Shown one piece after another: positions 23,324-33,617 of a DNA stretch of 47,134 nucleotides. Each line of letters begins with the position of its first letter. The first letter of the stretch is position 1. Under the pieces are notes generated by a model that saw only the letters and a program-made list of their open reading frames with translations, ran no database searches and was not told the origin of the DNA. The stretch comes from Planoprotostelium fungivorum. Lineage: Eukaryota; Evosea; Variosea; Cavosteliida; Cavosteliaceae. Both the position numbers and the translations under genes were made by a program. Location of the stretch: positions 1-47,134 of the forward strand of contig MDYQ01000210.1 in the NCBI GenBank assembly GCA_003024175.1, in the 5' to 3' direction.

Positions 23324-24527
23324 TCAATCACTGGTGGGTGCCGCAACGGGTGGTTCTTGGGGAACGATCAACTCCTTCACCACTCTTGCCGATCCAAATG
23401 ATCCCACAGAGAGGGCGGGGAATAATTGAATCTGCTGTCATTTTGTTCAGTCTGTGCAATGCATGATGATGGTTGATGATGGATGGTGTTGATGAGATCG
23501 TCAATCCACTCACTGTGTCTCCCGTCAGCAGATACTTTGGCAGCCACTTTGATGATCTCGCCGTGTTCATGTCGCTACCATCGCTGTCATCATCCACCAC
23601 CTCTCCATCGCCTCACCTTCTGGCCGCAGAATAGACTTCCACGTCGTTCGACCATATCGGATTGTTCACCGTACAGACAAACTTTTCGTTGACGTAGAAG
23701 GATGCTGATCCCACTTTCATGTCCAGGAGAATCCCCACAACATCTCCGTCTTTGAGAGCGGGCACGTTGACATCATCGTAACCGGGACAGAAGATGCGAT
23801 GTGTGCTGACGTCTGAATAGTAGGCACAAGAGCCTCGGCTGAGAGGATGTCAAGGAGTGTGGGTGAAGGTGGGACGCTCACCCTTTTCCAATGTGCTCGC
23901 GAGCCGATGCGTCGAATTCTTTCGATGCGAAGCCGAAGCTGAACCAGGCTGGAATTAGGTCACTCCTGGAAGACGAGCGTGATGATCACCTCCGATGCGA
24001 TCGATCTTGACTTCGTAGTAATGTCTCTTCATGCCCGACATGGCGGTGTTGCCTCGAATAGAAGGATTGTGACCGCCTGATCCAACGTGTGAGAGACAGT
24101 CGGATGAACTGATTGAGCTCACCATTGCCTCTCTTGGCGATCTCTCCTTCGCTGGAGATCTCGATGGAAGAGTCTCTGTCTTCGACATTCCACCTCCAGT
24201 GATCGACAAGGTGTGGGTAGTGACGGACTGAGAGGAATGAGATCGAATTGGTGATGCATTGTGATGTTCACCTGTTGTCATGTATAGATCTCGCCAAGAG
24301 TATTGATTCTGTTCTGGAATGATATCCGCCAAATATCCCCTCCACTTGCAGTACTTTTTCCAGAGGACCTGTCCTTATGAGATTAACCTCTCTGTTTCCA
24401 TCCCCACCTCTCTCTTTGCACATTCGGACCACTTTCTGCTCACGAGATTGATGGCTGGAATGTCCTTCAAGTCAAGAAACGTAAAGACATGGGAGAGTGC
24501 ATCGTGCGGTAAAGTGGAGATAGACAT
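23324..24527 (-). CDS. F-box / SPRY-domain protein
   Basis: The ATG at 24525-24527 starts an F-box: LPHDALSHVFTFLDLKDIPAINLVSRKWSECAK then LWKKYCKWRGY. A SPRY domain follows: HWRWNVEDRDSSIEISSEGE, GMKRHYYEVKIDRIGGD, AWFSFGFASKEFDASAREHIG, and KDGDVVGILLDMKVGSASFYVNEKFV. F-box proteins recruit substrates to SCF ubiquitin ligases; the SPRY domain would bind the substrate. The 3' end is uncertain. One frame ends EPPVAAPTSD at 23324; another splice (donor near 23380) joins to an open stretch down to 23092 (IELSVDLYRRHSKFW onward). I give the first stop and note the alternative. Confidence 0.75.
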
Positions 24528-25057
24528 TCTTACGAGTTAGATATCGACAATAGATACTGTTTTACGAACTGTTTAACATCAATTAGATGATGGTCGAAGT
24601 CTGTCGACAGCGGCTCACCTCTCTCTGCTTTGTGAGGGAAGAAGTTGCTTGTATATAACGTTCGATCGAAGGATTAGTGTTGCCTAGTACACGTGTTGTT
24701 GCCCGTTACTTGCAGAGATATTATCACAAATGGTGATTCTCTTCTTCCCTTTCCAAGGAAATTTCCTCTTCCATTTGGGTCTCCTACAGTAGGAGACCCA
24801 AATCTATCTATTCCCTCTCTCTTCCTCTCTGCGGTTCTTCTCTCTTCTTCTGCGTCGCTGCCTTCACCGAGGTGGCCAAAATGACTCAAATGAATGGAAG
24901 GCGCATTCTATCATTATGCGGTTAGATGTGTTGTAAAGTGAAACTTCTCGTAAAATGGGTCGGGATGTCTTTTATTATTCACGCGGCGTGTGGTTTGAAA
25001 CATCACACACAGACCTGCATTGTACTTTGTAACACCTTCTATCTACCGATATAAACC
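24528..25057. promoter_or_regulatory. Divergent intergenic region, F-box / CRAL-TRIO genes
   Basis: 530 bp between two divergent start codons. It contains GTATATAA near 24652-24659, pyrimidine-rich runs and the perfect 29-nt palindrome listed separately. No gene is seen. Confidence 0.4.
24774..24802. repeat. Perfect 29-nt palindrome (14-bp arms, 1-nt centre)
   Basis: The left arm TTTGGGTCTCCTAC is followed by A and then its exact reverse complement GTAGGAGACCCAAA. It lies about 250 bp from either start codon of the divergent gene pair. Confidence 0.95.
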
Positions 25058-26006
25058 ATGCAATTGGCCGAGCTAACTGACGCTGGGTTTCCAAAGAACT
25101 TGACACCCCAACAGAGGGAGACATTGAATGAGTTCGAGAGACTCCTGACCGAATGGAAGAGCGAGCATGCGGAGGAGGTGAGAGTAATCTTTATTTTTAT
25201 TCGTGACAGTATATGTAGGCCGCAATGGAACTTGCCGGCATCACAGCCCTCGAGACACGTTACACGGAAGTCATCTACTGTAAATTTCTGAGGGCGAGAC
25301 AATTCAAGTTGGACGATGCATTCCGCCTCTACACGGACTTCCTCACCTGGAAGAAGGACTTCCAAGGAATTGGAGTGCCCAACATCACCGTCGCTTCTGT
25401 CATCAACGAAATTCGTACAGGTGACTCTCACTTGTTCGTATGCACATCACTCACTGGACGACAGGCAAATGCATCACATTTGGAAAATGTAAATTGGGTC
25501 GGCCCATCATTTGGATACGATTCCACCTTCACAAGAAGAGTCAGACGGATCCAATGGAGGCCGAGAGGTTCATCGCATGGTTCTTCGATAACGCCAGACA
25601 CATTCCAAGAGAACGTCCCATCGAGACGACCACCGTCGTCGTCGATCTCTCCAACATCGGACGAGACAACATGGTAGCTGTCCATCTCCATCTCCATTCT
25701 AAACTCTCTCAGGACATGACTGTCGCCAAGCAGTGGAGTAACATGCTGGGCACCAAGTACCCAGAGTGCCTGGGCCAAGGGTTACTACTCAACGCCCCGT
25801 GGATCTTCTCTGCCTCATGGAGTCTCTTGACCCCAGTGTTGGACCCCCGAACAACAAAGAAGCTAAAGTTCATCAACCAAGACAAGTTGACAGAGTACAT
25901 ACCTCAAGAGTCTATACTGAAGGAGTATGGAGGGAGGGGAGAGTACAAGCTGGAGGAAGATCCCATCTACAAACGGACGATGACTCCCTGCGAGGGAGAG
26001 AGTTGA
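25058..26006 (+). CDS. Second CRAL-TRIO (Sec14-like) protein
   Basis: The ATG at 25058 starts MQLAELTDAGFPKNLTPQQ. The N-terminal CRAL-TRIO-N part includes VIYCKFLRARQFKLDDAF and YTDFLTWKKDF, typical of Sec14 proteins. The lipid-binding part reads GRPIIWIRF, ETTTVVVDLSNIGRDNM, AKQWSNMLGTKYPECLGQGLLLNAPWIFSASWSLLTPVLDPRTTKKLKFI, with the NAPWIF and LDPRTTKKLKFI blocks of the Sec14 lipid gate. It ends in an acidic and polar tail. Introns at 25178-25218 and near 25421, plus one near 25674, are all about 40-45 nt. Phospholipid exchange or sensing is the likely role. The convergent BRCT gene stops 40 nt away. Confidence 0.87.
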
Positions 26007-26046
26007 TAAATTCCTGTATATTCTCGTTGTAGACGGGCTTGTATTA

Positions 26047-27512
26047 TCACAGTTCTTTTGTGATCATGGCCGCGATGAAGTGTTCGTCCACGATGTGGAT
26101 CTGATGTCATCAGCATCGTGACGACTGTCCGATCACGCACCGCCATCTCTTCTGCCTTCTTGAAGGTTTCATCCTGACAGTCTCCCTCGTAGAGAACATG
26201 AGTCACCTGTACAATATCATCGAAGTCTCTTCGTTGTAGATTCACTCTGGGTCCCAACTTGCGTACGACTTCACCACCTTCGATGTAGATGAGATCACGG
26301 ATGAGCCTCCTGGAGAACAACTGAAATTTTCCTTGGATAAGGAAGACGCTGCCAGTCAAATTTCCCTTTGGTGGAGGGAGCTTGACTGGACTCGCGAAAT
26401 CTACATCGTTGTAGACGGGAGGTGCCTTCACTCTCTGACGGAGATGAATGGAAGGTATCGATGCCGATCACCTGAATGTTCTTGAAGCTGATGGGCTTCC
26501 TCGTCTCTTGCTCTGCAACGCGAGGCTGATATCTTGGGTTAAATGGATGTGCTCTTCGTTCTCTTGGTTACCTTCTTGGGGAGAGCAGTTCTCTTGGGTT
26601 GGTCGACGGATTTCTGAAGCTCTTCAACCTTATTTCTCAATTTCGAGCTGTCGGGAACGTGTTCCAGCGCTGTGATGGAATGAATGACGTGAACCGCTCG
26701 ATGTGGGAAGATCACCCTTCTGATATAAGATGAGAGAAGCGTGTGCGTCCTCCGGCTCGATCTCCTTGGCTCTGATGATCAATCTCTTCGCTTGAAGGAT
26801 CTTGCCCATGAATCCTTCATCTTCAGGAGGGTTCTCGCCGGTAGATTCCGACTCAGACTTGTCGGAGTTGGTGTTCTGACTGTCTCCGCTCGTGTTGGGT
26901 TCATCTCTTTCATCTTCCACCACGGAGGGTACATCTTACAAAGTTCAGAGGAAGGAACGACCAGCTTTCTCACCCTCGATCTGTGAAGCCGTTGCATCGT
27001 AAGAAGACTCGCCCATCAATGAAACGTATGGTTTGTTCCTGAGAACCGATGCATTAGGTCCATCTGAGAGGGTGACGTTGCCAAATAACTGGGACACGTC
27101 CATATCCCATTCTTGTTTGTCCTTCGATGACATCAGCATTGAAATTCTGCTGGAACTCATCACCGCTGCAGAGAACCACGGTCTAACAACTTTTTCTTCG
27201 TAGACGGCTATGCTTAAAAAATTCTCTTGAACGACTTGAATGTTCCTCTTCTTGACTTCATGCAAAACATGAAGCGGGCACTGTTCACCCAAGAGAACAT
27301 GAGTTACCTTTTGAGAATCAGAGGCGACTCATTGATGCATATCCCACCGTGTCGTTCATCTCATTGGACACCTGTCCGCCATTGTCCAATACTGTCTTCT
27401 GCAACTGTTCTTCTCTTCCATCGAAATTTCCACCCAGATAGAAGACGGTTCTCTGAAGAGCCACACCTCTCCTATCCCTCACACGTCCCTTCATGACTGC
27501 TAGTAATGACAT
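26047..27512 (-). CDS. BRCT-domain protein
   Basis: The N-terminal domain reads TVFYLGGNFDGREEQLQK, VLDNGGQVSNEMND, KVTHVLLGE and NIQVVQENFLSIAV, a BRCT pattern. The middle is polar and acidic (NTSGDSQNTNSDKSESES) with a short helical segment (ILQAKRLIIRAKEIEPEDAH) and a basic stretch (LPKKVTKRTKSTS). The C-terminus appears to be a second BRCT: LTGSVFLIQGKFQLFSRR, IYIEGGEVVRKLGPRVN, VTHVLYEGDC, IHIVDEHFIAAMI, with a 40-nt intron removed before IHIVDEHF. BRCT domains bind phosphopeptides or DNA in repair and checkpoint proteins. I cannot name the specific family. Start at 27512; a second ATG at 27494 is possible. It lies 108 nt downstream of the securin-like gene on the same strand. Confidence 0.78.
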
Positions 27513-27620
27513 AGATTGACAATAAATCATCAGACTACAACGAGACGATCAATATCAACAGAAACGAGCCATTTATGCACCAAAGCAGAAATGTACGAGG
27601 TTCTTCTGCAGCTGTACAAC

Positions 27621-28264
27621 TCAAAAGATCTCTGGAAGATCCAGGTCCAAATCAGCCTCCGTCAGGAAGGGTGTCTCCACTGCACAAGATGAGTTGAATA
27701 AGGAACGAAACATGTGAATACCTGGAAGGAAGTGATCGAGATCGTCGAGATCGTACTGCGAGATGAAAGATTCGGCTTCGTTCATGAAGTAATCTTCACT
27801 GTTGGAAGAAAGGGACATGGAGCTGAGAGAGGACGTATGGACACGGAGGGGTCCGGCCATCTTCTTCGAATCATAGGCAAGCTCGGCGGGCATTTGGCAA
27901 CGAAACAGTGTGCGGCCGTCGGCTCTGATGATAGATCGTGAGATGTTGTCCATAGAGGGGATGATACTCACTTGTGTGTCTGTTCATTGGGCAAGACGGA
28001 AGAAGAAACCTTCTTCTTGGTGGAAGTAACTGATTTCTTGGTTGCTACCTTTAAAGAGGGCGTAGCGGTTGGTTTAGAGAACAATGACTTCTCTTTCAGA
28101 GGGGTTCGGGTTCCACTCATATTCGAGAGGTCACCGAGAGCCTTTCTCACTTGAGGGGTCTGAGATGTGCTCGCAGTGACTGATTTGAGAGTGGCCCGAG
28201 TTGCATTTTCCTTGTTGCTGATCTGAAGGGGAGCGTCGAGATAAGAGCCTGGAATGTTGTTCAT
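27621..28264 (-). CDS. Candidate securin: KEN box, D-box, basic N-half and acidic C-half
   Basis: Three exons give about 184 residues. The N-terminus has SNKENAT (KEN box, residues 18-20) and VRKALGDLSN, which matches the destruction box RxxLxxxxN and looks like the D-box of B-type cyclins. Then comes a Lys/Ser/Thr-rich stretch with TP sites (GTRTPLKEK) up to about residue 95. The C-terminal half becomes acidic: NSEDYFMNEAESFISQYDLDDLDHFLP and, across the last intron, EADLDLDLPEIF. This layout, degron-bearing basic N-half and acidic hydrophobic-patterned C-half, is that of securin/PTTG, the separase inhibitor, which evolves too fast for easy recognition. It could instead be another APC/C substrate. 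A site matching TTTSSCGC lies about 100 bp upstream. Confidence 0.6.
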
Positions 28265-28504
28265 CGTGGAGGTTATATAGATCAATCAGCAATAACTATT
28301 GCTCCTGCCGGTGATGGACGTGTAGAGAATGAGGTTCCTGTTGGTTTTGAATTTCAACGAGCGTTTTGGCGCCCGAAAGTCGCGTTCGCGTTCGCATTCG
28401 CATTTCAGCTCGTATTAACTTCTGACAACTTCTGAACAGGCAGGAACGAAGCTCTCTCATCCGGCCACAACAACATCCTCAGAGGTCAACAGGGAGAGGA
28501 TCTG
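28265..28504. promoter_or_regulatory. Divergent promoter with E2F-like site
   Basis: 240 bp between the securin-like gene and the SulP gene. TTTGGCGC at 28365-28372 fits the E2F consensus TTTSSCGC and is followed by CG-rich repeats of CGTTCGC near 28383-28402. Its role is inferred. Confidence 0.35.
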
Positions 28505-31500
28505 ATGTCAGAGTTCCCTGCAAAATGTACCGAAAGTGAGACCTCTTCGACTCCCCTTCTTTTTAGATCATTTTCAACCCCCATCTTCGTGTGGAAGGAG
28601 CTGATGTTATCGACAGTGGTACTGGCATTCAAGGATATGCTGAACTACTGCGACCCTGACATAACGCCGATCAAATTACTCGGGTTCGAGAAGTTGTTCA
28701 CTGAGCATGCGGACCGAATTATTGCCTCTTCTTCCAACGCCAACGGACAGAGTGATTCCCCTCCATTTCTCACCTCGCCCGACACTTCAGACTGACGATG
28801 CCACAGCCTCTGATGTTGCCGCCAGAGCGGGTCTAAAGGAGCTCCAAGAGGCCTGTTACAGAGGTAAGAGAGAGCGACACATCATACGATTTCAGACACC
28901 ATCGATCTCTGACATCCTCTACAGATATTCTTCAGGCCTACGGAGACAAAGAGGATGTTCGCATGACTGAGATGATTGGAACCCTCCGCAACCTGTCAAG
29001 CATGTCACAATCCACAGAGGCTATGACTCACTACGCTGAGGATCGTCAGAACCCTACTTCCGTAGTTCAAATCGAAGAAGAGGCCCCGTGAGTTTATTCT
29101 TTCTTCTGATCTCCACATCTCATCTCATTCCACATCTCGACGGTTGTCACACCTACATCATCACACCTTCTGATGAGGCAAAGAGTTTTAGAGAATGGAG
29201 CCAGCTGCAACCCCAGGGACTTTGGAAGGTCTGTCTACGAGAAGATATCGATCGCCCAGTGGCTGCCCAAGTACAATCTAGAGAAGTTCAGAGGAGATTT
29301 GATCGCATCCCTCGCTGTGGGTCTCATGATCATTCCTCAGGGTATGGCTTATGCTCTCCTCGCTGGTATGCCCCCCATCAACGGTGTGTTTCTTCTTCTT
29401 TCTTCTTCTTTGAGCTTCTTTTCTCTTTTTCTCTTTTCTTTCTTTTTTTGTTCCCCTCTCTTCTTTTTCTCTTTCTCTCTCTTCTTTCTCTTTCTCTCTG
29501 CTTTTCTCTTTTCTCTTTCTCTCTACTCTTCTCTTTTCTCTCTCTAATCTCCAAGTTAGGTCTATACACTGCCTTCACTCCACTGATCGTCTACTCTGTC
29601 TTTGGATCATCGAGAGAGTTAGCCATCGGGCCAACTGCCATGGTGTCCCTCATTCTCCCCACCGCCCTCAGTGGTACCACCACCCCTGACGCCGACGATT
29701 ATGTCATGACTGCCATCTTCTTTGCTTTCGTCTACGGTATCTTCCTCTTCCTATTAGGGTGACCTCTCCCTCCTTTCATTGTTCTCTTCTATATTCGTGT
29801 TGTCTCATATTCTTTTCATGACCTGTAATAATGTTTTCATAGAGTCCTCAAAGTGGGAACTCTGTTGGAGAACATTCTGTCCAGGCCTGCCCTGACGGGT
29901 TTCACACAGGGAGCGAGTATACTCATCGCTTGCTCTCAATTGAAGAATGTCTTGGGTTATCACTCTCACGTCCCCTACACCGTAGATAATCTCATCGGTG
30001 AGTCGTTCTACAACGAGACAGATCTGATCGCATGTAGGCGCTCTCTTCGAGAATATCGGACACATTCACCTGTGGACACCTCTCATCGGCATCCCCGCCC
30101 TCGTCATCATCTTGGTGATGAAGAAAGTCAAGAAGACGTTCCCCACCATCATTCTCGTTCTCATCGTTGCCATTCTCATCAGTTACCTCGCAAAGATCGA
30201 GGAGAACGTGAGACCGAAAGGATCCCATCCACTCTCCTCACCTCTTGTAGATTTCCGTGGAGATTGTGGGAAAGGTACAGAAGGGACTGCCTGCCCCTCA
30301 TTTCATAGAGGGCATCACCGATCGTAACTTGCTCACACGATCACTCGGCTCCATCGTCGTACTCACTTTTGTCGGTTACGCTGAATCCATCTCCGTCGCA
30401 AAGAAATTCGCCGGTGAGCCAAATCTCGATGAAATTCCACGTGACGTTTCCCAGCGGAGCACCAGTACACCCTCTTGGTCAACCAGGAGTTGATTGCACT
30501 GGGACTGTGTAACATCATCTCCGCTTGGTTCCAAGCTTATCCAGTGGCTGGATCTCTCCCCAGAACCGTCGTCAACGCCCACACTGGTAGTAAGACCCCC
30601 CTTGCCACTCTCATGGCATGCATCATCGTCGGAATCATGCTTCAGTTCGGTACTGATCTCATCTACTACACTCCCCTTTGTATATTGGGTGCCATCGGTG
30701 TGTCATTGGCGGGTTGTAGATCGTCACTGACAAAGACAGTCATGAGTGCAGCGCTGTCGATCATTGACTTCTCTGAGCCCATCTTCATGTGGAAGGTGGG
30801 GAAGAAGGCAGATTGTGTCAGTTTCGTTCTCACATACATCGCCACCGCTTTCTTCGGTCCCATCTTGGGTGTGGCCACCGCCGGTCTCGTATCTCTCTGT
30901 CAAGGTGAAGTGTCTCATCTGATTTTATTCTCTTTTATTCTCTTTTTATTGTTTCTCGTTTCTGACATCGATAGTCATCTACCACTCGGGCAGACCAGAC
31001 GTGTTTGAATTGGGAAGATTACCAGAGAGCACCACATACAAGAACATCCTTCGTTTCCCAAAGGCCAAGTTGGTGCCCGGTGTCGTCGTCATCGGTGTCG
31101 CTGCCCCCAGACTGTCCTTCTACAACTATCCCTGGTTCAGAAACGGTATGGAGCAGATCGAGAACGACTACACCCACCGCAACAACAGCCGGCTGGTGAG
31201 CATCTACACCGTTGTAGACGCATTTTCGGATTGAACGTCGATCAGATCGAAGAGATCCCGGTGGGCACCTCCAGCCCTCCCACGAGTCACGTGACCACCA
31301 ACATGATGGACGACACCACCACCGTCGTCCAATTAGAAGAGCAGCCCATCGTGTGAGTCTCTCCTCTATCCATCCTGTCGTTGACATCCACGCAGCATTC
31401 CGACCAACCCCAACGATCGCCTCCACACCATCATCATTGATCTGGCACCCATAGAGGCCATGGACGGTACCTGTCTCCTCTACTTTTTAGAGTTGAAGCA

Positions 31501-31848
31501 CTCTTACAAACAGAAGAACGTGGCCATGCTCTTTGCAAACGTGAAGCACAATGTCGTTCGATCGCTCAAGGTGAGGGAATCGCGGTAGTCGACGTGCTCA
31601 TTGCGGTAAGAAAACGGGGCTGGTGACGACCGAGAACGAGAGGACGGAGGTGTTCTCTTCGATAGAAGATGCAGTTCATTACGCACTGGGACACTCACTG
31701 GCTGCACCCACAAAGACAGAGGTGAGGAGCTGATGGAACATGGTGATGGGGCTGATCACGATGACAGACGTTGGACGACAAGTTCCCATTATTGAAGATA
31801 TTTACGGCAGATTACAACGTGGACGAGGTCAATCTGATCACCTTCTAA
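28505..31848 (+). CDS. SulP / SLC26-type anion transporter with STAS domain
   Basis: From about 29190 the protein is clearly SulP: IAQWLPKYNLEKFRGDLIA, SLAVGLMIIPQGMAYALLAGMPP, GLYTAFTPLIVYSVFGSSRELAIGPTAMVSL, then many membrane helices, NIISAWFQAYPVAGSLPRT and FVGYAESISVAKKFA. The C-terminal STAS domain reads TIIIDLAPIEAMDGTCLLYFLEL and VAMLFANVKHNVVRSLKKTGL. It should move sulfate or other anions across a membrane. Its N-terminal exons (28505-29090) are uncertain: an open start MSEFPAKCTE leads to a helical soluble region (ASDVAARAGLKELQEACYR, DILQAYGDKED) spliced in frame to the transporter, giving a long cytosolic leader. A separate short gene there is possible. The intron 29384-29559 is long for this window and nearly pure pyrimidine. 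The stop is 23 nt from the convergent TMEM69 stop. Confidence 0.9.
29384..29559 (+). other. 176-nt pyrimidine-rich intron in the SulP gene
   Basis: The donor is GTGTGTTTC and the acceptor TTAG before GTCTATAC, which restores PPING-LYTAF. Most of the intron is C and T, in contrast to the 40-nt introns around it. An ORF reading across it encodes only Ser/Phe/Leu runs. Confidence 0.85.
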
Positions 31849-31871
31849 AAAACGGAGCCATTGTCTTCTTT

Positions 31872-32631
31872 TTATTGCAAAGTACTGTCTCTGACCATTG
31901 CGAGAGAGGTGGTCAACAGACATAAGAGGACGATGAAGGTGAGGAGTCCTCTCAATTTCGACCACCAGGGAGGAGTGATACCCCTTCGGAACGACCACAC
32001 GTCCACCGCATAGACACCAGTCAATCCAGTCATCAAAGCCGAAAGGGCTGCCCTCATTCAGAATGATGTCTTTCACTTCCACTCACCAAGATGGGGAAAG
32101 GGACCAGCGAGGGCGACGGAAGCGAAGGCGATGAAGGAAGGGATGACGCTGAGAGTGATTCGAATGGTCTCCTGTTTGTATCTCTGAGGATCTCTGGGTT
32201 GTTTGGAGAGTCCTTCTGAAGCCAATCCCCATTGAGCACCTCCCAAGAAACACAAGATGGTCGACCCGTAGAGGATCTGATCTCTGTCAGACATCACGAT
32301 GTAGACGATGATAACGGACCTGTGAATAGATGGCAATGGGAGCTAGAGGGCCTCCAAAGACAGTAGCTGCTGTCGTTGCGACGAACGGAATGAGACCACC
32401 GAAGCCAAGGTAAAATGCGGGCTTTGGTATCTCAAGAGCTGCGATCTCAGGCAGTTTCTACAAAGACATCAGACACGGCTGATCGTCGTATTGTACCTTG
32501 AACTGTGGAGTAGAAGTAGCTAGTGTTCTAAAATGGAGAGGTCGATGTTGCAGCCGCTGGATGACATTTGCGGGAGAGATGCGAGAGACGTTTAGACGTT
32601 TGGAAGAAGAGGCACAGAGAGTTCGTAGCAT
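31872..32631 (-). CDS. TMEM69: TMEM69 / DUF3429 membrane protein, probably mitochondrial
   Basis: The ATG at 32629-32631 opens an Arg/Ser-rich, acid-free leader (MLRTLCASSSKRLNVSR) that looks like a mitochondrial targeting peptide. The first helix region reads PKPAFYLGFGGLIPFVATTAATV. Across an intron comes the family hallmark ILYGSTILCFLGGAQWGLA, then SVIPSFIAFASVALAG, ALSALMTGLTGVYAVDVWSF, and WWSKLRGLLTFIVLLCLLTTSL. This is the DUF3429/TMEM69 pattern (five or so helices, with LGGxxWG). The molecular function of the family is not known to me. Introns are 36-45 nt. Confidence 0.82.
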
Positions 32632-32769
32632 GATGAGGTGCTCTCACGTGACTGGACTGGAGGCTTGTAGAATACGAAATCAAGTCAGCAATTCCGGGGG
32701 AAAAGCTGACTTTCAACAACTTCATTTCCACACACCAACTATTGCACAATTTATTCACCAGATCAACAC

Positions 32770-33431
32770 TTAATCCTCTTCAGAGTCTTCTGCGTTCTCT
32801 CTATTCACATCTTCCTTATCTTCCCCTCCCTTTGCATTGGAGTACGCATCCATCGCCCTCTTGAACGCAACGTCGATGGCAGCCTTGACATCCTCTCCAT
32901 CTTTTTTCAGCTCAGGTGTGGGAGCTCTTTGCACTAAGGTGGAGGAGAAATCGTTCTGTGCTGCTCCCAGCTTGTTCAGACCTATGGGAGATGAACTCTG
33001 AGGAGTTGATGATGAGCTCACTGAGCTTGACCAGACCTGCGATCTTGAGCTTATCAAAGTGGTCCTTGGTGTTGGTGATCTGTCATGTCTCAATCGTCAT
33101 CGACATCGACATCGTCAGATCCACCTTCTCTAATCCAGAGACCGATATGATCTGCAATTCCTTGGCCTTGTCAACGACAACCTTCGCTTCATTGGCATCA
33201 ATGGGATCGGGCACATCCTTGGCTCTCTTTGCAGCTTTCTTCAACGTTCCAGTCAGCATGGATGATTTCCTGGATATCTTGATTCCATCTCTGGAACGTG
33301 TTCAGAGGCACATCGAGATGATGCACTCACAAGTAGCCGATCTTCTCTCCACGAGAGAGAGCCTTGTCTAGCCGCTGCGCTCTGCGGATGATCTTCTCGA
33401 TGTCTTTCTGTAAATCTTTCACTGTGAGCAT
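32770..33431 (-). CDS. Unrecognised small helical, charged protein
   Basis: Starting MLTVKDLQKDIEK at 33431, four exons read as one protein of about 175 residues with conserved-looking codon use. It begins with an amphipathic basic helix (IIRRAQRLDKALSRGEKIGYL), followed by LKKAAKRAKDVPDPIDANEAKVVVDKAKEL, KDHFDKLKIAGLVKL, then a Pro-containing linker (QRAPTPELKKDG), a helix DVKAAIDVAFKRAMDAY and an acidic tail ending ENAEDSEED. There is no signal peptide or membrane segment. I do not recognise a family. Upstream exons cannot be excluded because an open frame continues 5' to about 33590. Confidence 0.5.
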
Positions 33432-33617
33432 GCCTGCTGTCGTGTCGTGTGTGTGATGACAAATTTTGGGCCTGGAGATGATTCCATTCTTCCGTTCTGT
33501 ACGAGATACACATCCTCTCGTCCTATCTGACTTACAATTGAACGCGTCAACGACACACACATCCCTCGCCTATGCAAAGACATCTTAGACTCTTCCTCAT
33601 GTCTATCGTGGAGAAGG

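Noticed and set aside
29088-29762. Long ORF with Phe/Leu/Ser runs
   Set aside because: It reads through two SulP introns, one of them the pyrimidine tract; the true frame is the transporter.
30709-30730. Possible 22-nt intron ending in GTTGTAG in the SulP gene
   Set aside because: Removing only 22 nt gives stops. A 42-nt intron ending at GACAG restores the conserved ILGAIVMSAAL segment.
31196-31217. Possible second 22-nt intron ending in GTTGTAG
   Set aside because: A 50-nt intron to GATCAG gives the in-frame join to IEEIPVGTSS. The motif lies inside the intron, not at its end.
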